DNA from: Diploscapter coronatus
Lineage: Eukaryota > Nematoda > Chromadorea > Rhabditida > Rhabditidae
Assembly: GCA_964036155.1 (NCBI GenBank)
Contig: OZ038422.1
Span: 54,955,201-55,019,200, forward strand
Reading direction: 5' to 3'
DNA: 64,000 nt
In this document: in pieces, positions 34,618 through 44,279 of the stretch
Layout: each line of letters starts with the position of its first letter
How positions within the stretch are numbered: the stretch's first letter is position 1
The notes under the pieces: model-generated
Seen by the model: only the letters and a program-made list of their open reading frames with translations
Databases searched by the model: none
What the model was told of the DNA's origin: nothing
Program-made: the position numbers and the translations under genes

Positions 34618-34784
34618 TTCTTAGCCAATGTTGCCCGAGGGCTAAAACACAATGAAACGGTTGATGGACTTAGATGATAAATGATGACACGAACAGAACA
34701 ATGCATGGTTGGGGTGACAATTGGATAGTGACTAGAGAATGTTGATATTGAGGGTGCTCGTGCGGGTATGATCCCAGGATGAGG

Positions 34785-36335
34785 AATGCGAACGACGAGA
34801 CTGAGATTCGAGTGAACCCTGGACCCCAGTGAAGGGGAGAGAGGGGGAGTGGGTTCGTCCGAATTTCAGCCCAGCGTTTGTAGAACAAGTGACTGCTGTA
34901 GGTGCAAGTCACTTAGATAATGAATGAAAAAGAAAAAGGAAAGGAGAGAGACGAGTAAAACGGCTGGAAATGCGGGAGAGCGAAATGTACGAATGAACTA
35001 ACATGGACCGATTTAAGATTGGATTGAGATTAGGGGTCCAGGATAGTTGCATGAGTAGGGAGGAGGAAATGGCGAGTGTTGGGTAGAAACCGTATGGAGA
35101 GGCTGACAAGAGTGGATGAATTAATAAAGTCGAGCTGTCATTCGATTAGAACCGAATCCCCAATGTGGAAAATGGGGATGCGATTCACCCAAATAACAGC
35201 CCGATTTATAGAGAGAAGAAGGGGAAAAAACGGCAAAAAAACAACAAAGAAAAAACGATTAAAAAGGCGAGGATAAAATTGGTTGAAATGCACGAGAAAT
35301 TGAGAAAATGTATGTGTGAACTCACCTGGACCATTTTTAAAGTTAAAAAGAATTAAATTTAAAGGTCCAGGAGGGTTCATGAGCGAGTGAGAGAGAATGG
35401 GGAAGGGTTGGATAGGAGGCGGGGAGAGAAATTTTGATAAAATAATGATTGGAGAACTGTGGTTCGAGTGGAACAGCATTCCCAGGGTGATAGGGAAAGG
35501 GGTGGGTATGCTGTTCCACCCGAACATCAGCCCGATTAATGATAAGGAAACAAAAAAGGAGGAGAAGAAGCAGAAATAAGGGAAAGGAAAAAGGGAGAAA
35601 AATTGACTCACATTAAAACGGTTTAAATTGAGAGAGAAATGTGTATATGAACTCACCTGGACCGAATTAAAATTTAAAAATTGAAATTAGGGGTCCAGGC
35701 GAGGTTCATGAACGAGGGAGAGAGAGAGAGAGGAGATGGATGAGGGTTGGTAGGCACCAGGGAGAAAGAAATAAATAAATAAAATAGTAAATGTCGAGCT
35801 GCGATTCGAGTAAAACCGCATCCCCAATGTAGAAAAAAGGGGATGTGGTTTTGGTCGAATCCCAGCCCAATTTATAGGAAAAAAGGTGAAAGAAGAGAAA
35901 AATTAAGATGCAAACGGTTTGGAGTTTAAGAGAAAAGGAAAGGAAATTAAAATTTAAAAGAAAGGGATAAAAGATGGAATGATGCGGTGTGAAAAGTGAA
36001 ATAGAAATAAAAATAAAACGAAACGAAACGAAAAGAAACGAATCGATTTGAGAAATTGGGGTTGAATGGTGCGGGATGGGAGGGGAACTGGATCGGGGGC
36101 CCGCGAGAGAGAGAGAGAGGCAGGACTGGGGTTCAGACAGGACCACATCCCCCGTAGAAGAGGGGAATACGATCCTGCCCGAGTCGCAGTCCGGCATTTA
36201 AAGACGAGAGAGGGAAAGAAAAAAGGAAATGAACGTGAAAAAGGAGGAACGGAATATGAAAAATGAAAAATGCACGAAAAGTGAAAATGAGCAGGAGATT
36301 GAAGGTGAGAAAGAAATTGAAAATGAAAGAAGGGG
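34785..36335 (-). repeat. Five tandem hairpin units of about 330 bp
   Basis: Five units start near 34790, 35130, 35460, 35793 and 36118. Each has a long stem: on the + strand GATTCGAGT plus ACCGCATCCCC on one side, and GGGGATG plus GTTTTGGTCGAATC on the other, closing with CAGCCC and often TTTATAG. Most units also hold a second short palindrome, CCTGGACC ... GGTCCAGG, near their right end. Stem sequences differ between units while pairing is largely kept. The intervening DNA is purine-rich. Long open frames here (for example 35138-35656 and 35706-36197 on the minus strand) follow from this composition. Confidence 0.75.
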
Positions 36336-36663
36336 AAAACTCACAAGAAATGTTGGGGTAGGGAGGGGAAGGCGACAAGGACCAGAGCAGGAACAGGAGC
36401 AGGAACGAGGCAGGATCAGGAGCAGGGCAGGAACGGGAACGGTGCCACCGAACCCACACATAACCATTAGCCTAACCAGGAGCCGGACTGGATGGGGACC
36501 TGAAGGTAGTCCCCACCGCGGCCGGGCTGCGCAGTGTGAGCGACACACCGCATCCTGGTGGTAGCCCCAGGCGTGAGACCACCATGGCTGCTGGTGTTGT
36601 GTGGGTTGGTGGCGTCTGCTGAGGCTGCTGAGGCTGCTGAGGCTGCTGTGGCTGCTGTGGCTG

Positions 36664-39600
36664 CTACACGTGGAACTGCCTGACGCCGCTGACGTGCTCT
36701 GTGTGGATGTCACGTGCCCACCTTATGACATCCGACACAACGAGCTTCTGCAGTAGGCGATTGTAGATGGGCCTGATGTTGAGGGCGGCCACTGCACGTC
36801 GATTGAGGGGATCCATTGAGCCAAGCGCCCCGACAACGTAGGCATCCAACGTCGTCCTGTAGCCGAGCTTCTCGAAGTGCTGCCGCAGAACTTCATACTT
36901 CGTCAGCTTATCTGTCCTGGCGGCGAGCAGAGCCTCCTTGCGGTTGTCGAAGGTGACGACGACGTCCACGATGACGCAGGACTTGGCGGCGTCGTCGATG
37001 ATGGCGATGTCGGGTCGCAGCAGGCCAGGCGTTCCGGGGACTTTCTGGTCGCTGTAAACGACACTTCCAGGGCTCGGGTGGGCAGCCTTCAGGAGACGGG
37101 CGACGATCGCGTTGTGGCGCAGAGTGACGGCACGGGAGTGGGCGTTGCATCGGCCGAGGACGTGGGCGGCGGTCTCGGAGTCGTAGCCACATCGTCTGCA
37201 GCGGCGGTCGGCGTCTCCGTGGCGGCGGCAGCCGTTCAGCGGGAGCACGTTGAGGCGGGCTCGGTGGATGAAGCGCCAGTCGCAGAACCGGGTGAAGTCG
37301 CCGTGTGCCATGAAGTGGTTCGAGGCCGAGTGCAGCATCGAGGCATCGAAGACGCGGCCCTGGTCGGGTTTCTCCAGCAGCGACTGCAACTCGTGGATCC
37401 AGAGGGCGCGTCTGAGCAGGTGTTGCGTGGTCCCGGGTGCGGCAGTCTGGTCGTCGATTCGCAGGGAGAGCTGTCCGTTGGTGCAGGCCCAGGAGGCGTT
37501 GGTCAGGTTGCGGAGTCGTCGTGTGGCCATGCGCGCTCTCGTCCAGACAGAGGCGACGTCGGTGGAGTTGGTGTCGAAGACGCCCTCGGTGGAGCCGTTG
37601 TAGTAGTCGCGCATCTCGTCGTCGGTGACCGCTCGTTGCACCTTCTTCTCGGCCACTTCCCGGGAACTCTGGCTGGCGATGCTGTGCACGACTGGGTCTT
37701 GCGAGGCGAGGAGGGTGTTGACGTGGGCGACTTCGCAGGCGTCCGCCAGGTGCTGCAGCTTGACGAGGCCGAGTCCGCCGTGACTGGTGGGGATGTAGAG
37801 GGGCTCGGTGCTAGCTCGTTGCGGAAGGTGCAGCCATCGTTTCGCGCAGCGGCACAGCTCCTTGTCGAAGGCGACGAGCGGCTTCTTGGGGACTGTGGCG
37901 TTGGTGAGGTGGAACACGAGTTGCGGGATGAGGAACGTGCGGACGGCATCCGCTTTCTGCCACTCTGCCAGGCCCGACTGGTCGACCCGCTGCAGTTGCG
38001 CTGTCATCCTGGCGATCGCGTCCTCGGCCGACTTGTGGAGGTGCAGACCGGTGGGCACTCCGAGGTGGGTGTAGGCGTCGAACTTCTCGAGAGCGGGCAT
38101 TCGGCCTCCCTGCACGTGGAATGTCGTCAGCTTCGGCTTGCCTCTCGCGAAGTGGAGGGATGCGCACTTGGCCGGCTTGAAGCGCAGTCCCGTTCGATCG
38201 GCTGTGGCGGCCACGTCGTTGAGTGCGTTCTGCAGGTCGGTGGCGTCCGAGGCGATGAGTGCGACGTCGTCGGCGTAGGCCAGGACAGAGACTGAGTGCC
38301 CGTAGAGCGAGTAGCCGGCGGACGACTTCTGGGCGGCGCGGAGCATCGGTTCGATGGCGAGGTTGAAGAGGATGGGCGACAGGGGGGAGCCTTGCAGGAC
38401 GCCGGCCTCGACGGGGATGGGCGCGGTCGTTCCAGTGGCGGTGCGCACGGATGTCGTGGTGTCGGTGTAGAGCTCGCGGATTCGGCCGATGGCAGTCCGA
38501 TCCAGTCCAGTCCATTCCAGAGCGTCGAACAGGGCGGCATGGGGCAGGGAACCGAAGGCGTTGGCCAGATCGAGCCACGCGACGGCGATGTTGCGTCTGT
38601 GTCGGCGGGCGTCCGCGATCACCGTCTGGAGCGTGAAGTTGTGCTCGGTGCAGCCGGGCACCGAGATGAAGCCCTTCTGTGCGGGGGACAGGCGTTGGTG
38701 AGCGCTGGACCAGGTCAGGAGTCGGCGGGCGAGACAGGCCGAGTAGAGCTTGCCCATGGTGGAGGCGAGCGCGATGGGTCTCCAGTTGCCGATGTCCGCC
38801 TTGTCGCCCTTCTTGTGCAGCAGGACGGTGGTCGACGTCTTCCAGTTGCTCGGCGCGTGGGACAGGCGGTGGACTGCGTTGAAGGCGGCGGCCAGGATGT
38901 GGCTGTGCGGGTCGAATCTGCGCCAGTGCGAGTAGCGGAGCGCGTCTGGTCCGGGGGCTGTGTCCGAGGATCGTCGGAGTCGTTCCCACACCTCGTCTGA
39001 CGTGAAGGGCGGCTGCAGAGGGGTGCGGTTGGTGGGGAGAGGGGGAGGGTCGGGGAAGGGAGTGGGCGTCGGGTTGAGACTGCTGCCGGCTGCATGGATC
39101 TGCTTGAAGTGGCTCTCGACGTCCGCCTTGTCGATGGTGCATCCGGGTGACGAGTCGCCAGTCACTTCTCGAAAGGCCCTCTTCCGGTTGGTTCGCCAGA
39201 GTCGCTGGATCCTGGTGCGCTCCTCGGTGGTGGTTTGTTGAGTGTGCTGTCTGGCAGGAGCAGGGGCAGGGGGACGTTGAGTGCGTTGACGGGCCGCGGC
39301 TGCTCGGCGCTCCTCGGAGGACAGCGACTCCTGCACTGCTGCGATCAGCTCGTCCGTCACTGCTTCCAGTTCCGCTGCCGTTGTCGTGTCGTTGAATCTG
39401 CCTGTCCATTCCTCCTGAGCGGCCGACATCCGAGACTGCGGAGAGTGAACGGGTCTGGCGAAGAGAGACGGGATTGGTGGAGGGGTAGGGACAGAGACAG
39501 GCAGAGGGATTGGTGTGGCGGCAGCGAGTGGTGGAGTGAGAGGTGCTGTTGTGTTGTTGGACGACGAGTCACTGGACGAGTCGCTTGACTGGATGGGCTG

Positions 39601-40125
39601 AGCGATCGGGCGGGTGGCGTGGCGACGCGGTCGTTGTGGAGTGGGTTGAGGGGTGGCGTACCGCGATGGCGAGCTGCTGCTGCTGCTGCTGCCAGAAGAC
39701 GGACTGCTGCTGGACGACGAGGAAGAGGAAGAGGATGGAGATGCTGGGGGCGCTGCTTGTGCTGGGCGGCCGGCTGACGGGTTGTTCGCGTTCCGGATCC
39801 TGATTGCACGTGGAGCGGGTGCTGCTGGGGCTGCTGCTGCGGCGGCGGCTTGAGCACGGGCCGTGGTGAAGGCGTTCGCAGCGGCAGCACAGGCGGGCGT
39901 CTTCTTGATGTGCAGGTTGACTTTCTTCAGCTCGTCCTGGAGTCCGCAGTTCCGGCACTCGAATCCGACGTTGACATCGTGCTGCTGTCGAAGATGTCGC
40001 GACAGGCCTCCGTGGTCGATGTACGAGCGGGGAACGGGGAGGCAGGGCTGGCACTTGTGCGGCGGGTCGAGGGGCACGGGCAGCCAGCATGTCGAGGTGT
40101 TGGGGTTCGTGCGGCGGACGGGCAT
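36664..40125 (-). CDS. LINE polyprotein: zinc fingers, reverse transcriptase, restriction-like endonuclease
   Basis: The frame is open from 40200. I take the first ATG, at 40125, giving 1153 aa; upstream the frame has no ATG. Two zinc-finger units come first (HKCQPC...GGLSRHLRQQH, then FECRNC...HIKKTPAC); these probably recognise target DNA. A long Ala/Pro/Ser-rich, low-complexity linker follows. The reverse transcriptase starts near WERLRRSSDTAPGPDALRYS, with WLDLANAFGSLPH and the catalytic AYADDVALIA about 640 codons after 40200. The C-terminal part has the CCHC knuckle CRRCGYDSETAAHVLGRC and the endonuclease core RPDIAIIDD ... IVDVVVTF. No frameshift or stop is seen, so the copy may still be active. 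Stop TAG is at 36664. No Ulp1-type protease, known from NeSL-1, was noticed. Codon use is far more GC-rich than in the host genes. Confidence 0.92.
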   Translation of the reverse strand: MPVRRTNPNTSTCWLPVPLDPPHKCQPCLPVPRSYIDHGGLSRHLRQQHDVNVGFECRNCGLQDELKKVNLHIKKTPACAAAANAFTTARAQAAAAAAAPAAPAPRAIRIRNANNPSAGRPAQAAPPASPSSSSSSSSSSSPSSGSSSSSSSPSRYATPQPTPQRPRRHATRPIAQPIQSSDSSSDSSSNNTTAPLTPPLAAATPIPLPVSVPTPPPIPSLFARPVHSPQSRMSAAQEEWTGRFNDTTTAAELEAVTDELIAAVQESLSSEERRAAAARQRTQRPPAPAPARQHTQQTTTEERTRIQRLWRTNRKRAFREVTGDSSPGCTIDKADVESHFKQIHAAGSSLNPTPTPFPDPPPLPTNRTPLQPPFTSDEVWERLRRSSDTAPGPDALRYSHWRRFDPHSHILAAAFNAVHRLSHAPSNWKTSTTVLLHKKGDKADIGNWRPIALASTMGKLYSACLARRLLTWSSAHQRLSPAQKGFISVPGCTEHNFTLQTVIADARRHRRNIAVAWLDLANAFGSLPHAALFDALEWTGLDRTAIGRIRELYTDTTTSVRTATGTTAPIPVEAGVLQGSPLSPILFNLAIEPMLRAAQKSSAGYSLYGHSVSVLAYADDVALIASDATDLQNALNDVAATADRTGLRFKPAKCASLHFARGKPKLTTFHVQGGRMPALEKFDAYTHLGVPTGLHLHKSAEDAIARMTAQLQRVDQSGLAEWQKADAVRTFLIPQLVFHLTNATVPKKPLVAFDKELCRCAKRWLHLPQRASTEPLYIPTSHGGLGLVKLQHLADACEVAHVNTLLASQDPVVHSIASQSSREVAEKKVQRAVTDDEMRDYYNGSTEGVFDTNSTDVASVWTRARMATRRLRNLTNASWACTNGQLSLRIDDQTAAPGTTQHLLRRALWIHELQSLLEKPDQGRVFDASMLHSASNHFMAHGDFTRFCDWRFIHRARLNVLPLNGCRRHGDADRRCRRCGYDSETAAHVLGRCNAHSRAVTLRHNAIVARLLKAAHPSPGSVVYSDQKVPGTPGLLRPDIAIIDDAAKSCVIVDVVVTFDNRKEALLAARTDKLTKYEVLRQHFEKLGYRTTLDAYVVGALGSMDPLNRRAVAALNIRPIYNRLLQKLVVSDVIRWARDIHTEHVSGVRQFHV

Positions 40126-40323
40126 CGACAGCGACAGCGACTGAGAGGTGTGGCGGCAGTGTTGCAGTCGAGCAGGTCGTTGGGGCTCCAACCGCTGCAA
40201 ACAATCCGATTACATCATCCAAGTAGGCGACAAATTGCCGAACGAAACTTGAAGCGAGAGACGACGAACAAAGTGACATGAGAGAGTGGCTGTTCGCGTC
40301 CCGTTAGATCGGGGGACGAGGGG
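40126..40323 (-). other. LINE 5' region
   Basis: GC-rich sequence before the ATG. A possible splice acceptor TTTGCAG lies at about 40194-40200 on the minus strand. The block at 40183-40323 is repeated in degenerate form at 40745-40885 (shared GGGGCTCCA, CCGCTGCAAACAA, GACACGAGAG-like and CCTGTTAGATCGGG segments). It may hold an internal promoter. Confidence 0.5.
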
Positions 40324-40679
40324 AAGGAAAAGGACAAGGGTCAGGAGAAGGGCGAAGATCAGCCGAAGGCGAGTAGGCGAGCAGCTGGACTCGGAGCGAA
40401 GAGGAGGAGAGGAGAGCAGCCAGCCGCCAGGGAGACAGGAGCAGACTGACTTGGTCAAGGAAACGAGGCCTATTTATAGGGGACGCCGAGTAGGTGTGGC
40501 GATAGGCAACTGTCATGTGTCCAATAGTTAAGGAATGGACAGTGGTTGCATAGGGAGTGAGCAGTGTCGATAGGCGGCACTGCTAGGAGAAAGAGATTAG
40601 GGGGAAAGGTGAGAGATGATAGAAAGAGAATGAATGGAATAGAGTGAGTCTCTAACAATAGATATAAATGGAAATAGTT

Positions 40680-40900
40680 TACTAAAGAGTAGATATATCA
40701 TATATATCTATATCTATATACGCACGCGCGCGAAAAGGTCGCCGGGGCTCCAGCCGCTGCAAACAACTCTAGAAAGCCATCGAAATAAGCGACAAAATTC
40801 CTGACACAAGAGTGCTTAAGAAAGACTAAAAAGGTGACACGAGAGCGAGTGATTGTTCGTCCTGTTAGATCGGGAAAAGGGGGATGAGCAGTTTCATGGG
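40680..40900. repeat. TA/CG block plus degenerate second copy of the LINE 5' end
   Basis: 40682-40745 repeats the core of the 32735 and 44280 blocks (ACTAAAGAGTAGATATAT, then CGCGCGCGAAAAGGTCGCC). It runs straight into sequence resembling the LINE 5' region at 40183-40323. The rest of a second LINE copy is not present. Confidence 0.65.
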
Positions 40901-41484
40901 GTTGGCTACAGAGAACTTAGAAATCAGGAGTGAATTAGCGAAATTGGAAAGATACACAAGGCCCGAGAAACGTAAGAAAAGAGAAATCCTAAAAAATAAG
41001 TGAGAAAGAACCGCTAGTTAGTGGACAACTAGTCGAGAGACATGCAACACTCGCGCACTTCAGCCATTTTGCTTCTGGGAAAAAGACTGCCGGGATGGAG
41101 GCAACAATTTGACGGCACTTTTTTGCCATTAGAATTGGACTTTTTCCTATTTCTGCAAGACAATCACCTACTTTTATTTTTGAATTATCTGAGTTCTGGA
41201 TGATATTCAATGACGCAAATGACACATCAGTGATGACTTGAAACACAATCACATTGACCACATGGAGAGAGATATTCTTTCGTATTTTGATCATGATTTG
41301 AAACATAGACATTCAGCACTCAAATTACTCTTATTTTATACTATTCCTTCACTAGCAATAGGCAATTGAACTCTTTCAAAACTCGTATAAATGTTAGGAA
41401 TTTAATCAATTAATACCCACAATCATCGTGTGTGTTAATAAACTCAATCTCTAAAATGGATAGGATTATTGTGAAATAAATATT
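40901..41484. other. Spacer between the LINE and duplication copy B
   Basis: No gene is confirmed. A minus-strand frame at 40989-41312 (107 codons) is open but unrecognised. At 40957-40972 the sequence AAGGCCCGAGAAACG resembles the complement of the U2 5' end (AAGGCCGAGAAGCG) and might be a decayed remnant of the U2 half displaced by the LINE. The similarity is too short to be firm. Confidence 0.4.
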
Positions 41485-41519
41485 GGGTTGGTGCACAGAA
41501 TTTTCGAAATACAATATTT

Positions 41520-41605
41520 CAGTTACAACTACTTTTCATCACTTTTGGATGTCTTCGGGAGTTGTCTGTATCGTGTGCATTAAAATCAAATTATTATTTC
41601 ACATT
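41520..41605 (+). repeat. Dispersed repeat ahead of kelch gene B
   Basis: Contains TTCGGGAGTTGTCTGTATCG and TTATTATTTCACATTTATTG. Same position relative to gene B as 29985-30095 has to gene A. Confidence 0.7.
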
Positions 41606-41662
41606 TATTGAATAAAATTTCAACATAAAATCGGAGATTATTATAACCACAAAAGCTTTATT

Positions 41663-42930
41663 TTATTCTAATTTTTCGATATCTCGCCATTCGTTCGTTT
41701 GTGGATCATATTCCTCGATTGAGCTGCAAAAAGTTTCCTGTAAGATGGAATGTTTTTGATATCTAAATTAACAAATATCTCGTATAAAAATATGCAAAAT
41801 TTCAGCTCACCCTCCGATTGCATACAATTTCCCGTTAGCGACAATGAGCGTATGATGATATCTCGCATAATTCATATCAGCGATTCGAGAAATTCGACTG
41901 TCAACTGGAGCTGAGGGATTGAAACACAGACAGGATTTTAATGTATTAGGATAACTAAATATATAATGATACATTATTTATGATGCAAGATTAACGACTC
42001 CGATCCTCCAGTTATGTAAATCTTTCCATTTAATGATGCAACTCTGAAACTATATCGTTCTTCTGGAAGCTCTCCAATTTCAATCCATTCCCGCTTATCG
42101 TCTGATAATCGATATATCTTTCTACTTTCACGACCATCAATAACTGAATATCCATAATTACAATAGTGAATATGCTATAATGGGACCGTATAACATTTCA
42201 TCGCATGTTATTGTTTCACCAAATATAATTGGAAGAGGAAATGTAGGTCCTCTTTGCCATTTTCCATCTATTAAAACCTGAATTAATTATTTCATGGACT
42301 TTCATTCGATCTTCTTACATCAACTCGATTCGTCTCTTCTTCTGTTTCAGGATCCCGTCCACCCAAATAATACAATTTATCTTTGAAATAAGCCACAGAT
42401 GCCCATTTACGCCATTCAGGAGGATCTGGTTCTGCAAAGAATGAAATCGAATTAAACCAATCTATTGACTTTTGTTATGCTACCTTTGTTGATTCGTCGA
42501 GTATTAAGATCGAAAATTTCAAATGATTTGTCGTTAAAAGGTCTAATTGCAAAAATCTAAAGTTTACAAAACTGGCAATGGCAAATAAAATAATCTACCT
42601 TATCTTTTGTGTTTGCTACTTCATATGATTCTAAATAATTAGTAAATTTTTCAATCTGCTCAACAGAATTAGTATGCGAATCAAACAGACAAATTCTTCC
42701 TTCCCAAACATCGCCCTTTTGATAATACACTAAATACTAAAGTTAATTATCCCCCATACAAGAAATATTTTCCTACGATAGAATAAAAATTTTCTCTCGA
42801 GCGCCATCGGCAGGTGTTTCTTGATTATTCCCATCATTCTCTTGTTGGTCCAGGCCAATTGTCCCAGATCTTTTAATTCGGGATATTCGCAGATCAACAA
42901 TATAAGTTCGACTGGTAAATTGGCTAGCAT
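41663..42930 (-). CDS. F-box / kelch-repeat protein, paralog B
   Basis: Intact paralog of the gene at 30132. ATG at 42930 opens an F-box (LPVELILLICEYPELKDLGQ, LAWTNKRMM). Six further exons give kelch-type blades with YYLGG, ASLNGKIYITGG and KLYAIGG, and a last exon ending EEYDPQTNEWRDIEKLE before TAA at 41663. The last acceptor is TTTTTGCAG about 25 bases inside the position used by gene A, which keeps the frame and shortens the protein slightly. A 43-base intron (42146-42188 region) is conserved in all three paralogs. It presumably acts as an SCF substrate receptor; the substrate is unknown. It lacks the acidic insert of paralog A. Confidence 0.83.
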
Positions 42931-43735
42931 CTTTGTTAAGAGACCTAAACAACCAGCAGTATTATTTCAAAATAGAAATAGTAAAAGAGTATTGATTGAA
43001 TGAGAAATTCTGCAATTAATGAATTTGAAGCTGATCATTGAAGAACGGAGAACGAAATTACTAAACTGGTGCCTCGCAATTTTATCAGACTAAAATCAAT
43101 TACTAAAACTTGAAGATACACGCTGAAATATGTAACAGATCTGGTTGGAGATAGATGTAGGGGTTGTCAGACAACCATTCGCAGTAGTGTGTTGCTAGTT
43201 GTCTCTCAAACTCGGATAGTTGAACCTTTAGTAATAACAAGAAAAATACAAAATATACAGAAATTTAGAGTTAAAATATTAGTAGAGGTAGTTGAAGTTC
43301 TACTATTAATTATATGGGTTGTCTCCTTCAAATGAGGTTATAAGTTCAAATTTACGTTTATTTAAATTTAAGCGTTCTTGCATTGATATTCAAAATTAGA
43401 AAGAACGGCAATTAATAGTAGAAAAACGATAGAATAAAATTTAAAGAAATACTGAAAGATATTGAGCTGAAATTAAGTAGATTGACGCCATGAAAATGAC
43501 GAATAAAATGCCTCCCCATCAGTCAGGCAGTGAAAACGAGTGACTAAGGAGAAAATACATAGGTTATTTTAGTGAAATATCGAGAAAATATTAAAGAAAA
43601 GATTGATACTGTTGATGGAACAATGCTGTGTTTTGAATACGTCCAATAACTGTTCACAATAAATCGATTAACTATTTCTGGTATATATTTTAAGAGAAAA
43701 TTACTTTGAAATTACTATAAAATAAATACTGGATT
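42931..43735. other. Noncoding flank of gene B
   Basis: AT-rich, duplicated at 31448-32180, and presumably the promoter side of gene B. No gene or defined motif is seen. Confidence 0.55.
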
Positions 43736-43737
43736 TG

Positions 43738-43870
43738 GTTACAGAATATTTGAAATACAGTACTTCAAAGAATATTTATTTCAGTTACAATTTTCAGTGT
43801 CTTCATTGAATGTTTTCGAGAGTTGTCTATATCAAATGCATCGAATTAGAATGTACGACATTGAATAAAG
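43738..43870 (+). repeat. Dispersed repeat copy
   Basis: Counterpart of 32185-32300, with GGTTACAGAATATTTGAAAT and TTTTCGAGAGTTGTCTATAT. Confidence 0.72.
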
Positions 43871-43909
43871 ATACTTTTATTAGAATCATATCAGAATTAC
43901 GAACACTTA

Positions 43910-44104
43910 AATGTGTTGAAATTGGAGATTCGAGGTATAAAATTCTCCGACTTCTGCTGTGAATTCGTCGGGTGCCAAGGGACGAGAGTTGCCGTCAATC
44001 TATTAGTCGGTTACATCTGTGCAAAGAAAGTTCGCTTCGAAGATGTGACTCCATTTGCACCCCCTCTGTATTTATGCGAGAAAATCTATCAGAACAGAAG
44101 ATAG
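43910..44104 (+). pseudogene. Copy-B equivalent of the open stretch at 32345
   Basis: Shares FCCEFVGCQGTRVAVNLLVG with copy A, then shifts frame about 15 codons before the copy-A end. The frameshift between copies argues against constraint on this frame. Confidence 0.3.
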
Positions 44105-44279
44105 CATCTTTACACTTCGTTATCATGAATAGCAGAAGTTTTATGTCACAAGTTTCAAACCCGATTTCAGTGCAGAATCGAATAAAGCTGGATAGACACG
44201 TTCCTTGTAAGAGGTAGTTATCCCAGACGAGATATAAATCTGTGTTGAGAAAAGCCCGCCTTCCATATAATATATAATG

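Larger units (their letters stand above)
34618..40323 (-). mobile_element. Non-LTR retrotransposon (LINE) inserted in U2 snRNA
   Basis: The element lies in the same orientation as U2. Its 3' end abuts U2 at 34617, a hairpin-array 3' region follows (34785-36335), the single large ORF is at 36664-40125, and a GC-rich 5' region extends to at least 40323. It is strikingly GC-rich compared with the AT-rich surroundings. One ORF with N-terminal zinc fingers, reverse transcriptase and C-terminal restriction-like endonuclease is the plan of site-specific early-branching LINEs (R2, R4, NeSL). The insertion in U2 points to the U2-targeting Utopia group within NeSL. The 5' end is uncertain: a degenerate second copy of the 5' region lies at 40745-40885. 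Confidence 0.8.

Noticed and set aside
35138..36713. Minus-strand frames of 163-172 codons in the hairpin array
   Set aside because: Repeating Phe/Leu/Pro/Ser-rich strings arise from the purine-rich tandem units; a noncoding structural reading fits better, though a repeated peptide cannot be fully excluded.
36877..39000. Long + strand frames (472 and 234 codons) opposite the LINE
   Set aside because: GC-rich coding DNA keeps antisense frames open; the minus strand has the RT and endonuclease motifs.
40989..41312. 107-codon minus-strand frame between the LINE and duplication B
   Set aside because: No family is recognised, it lies outside the duplicated units, and no exon partners are visible.
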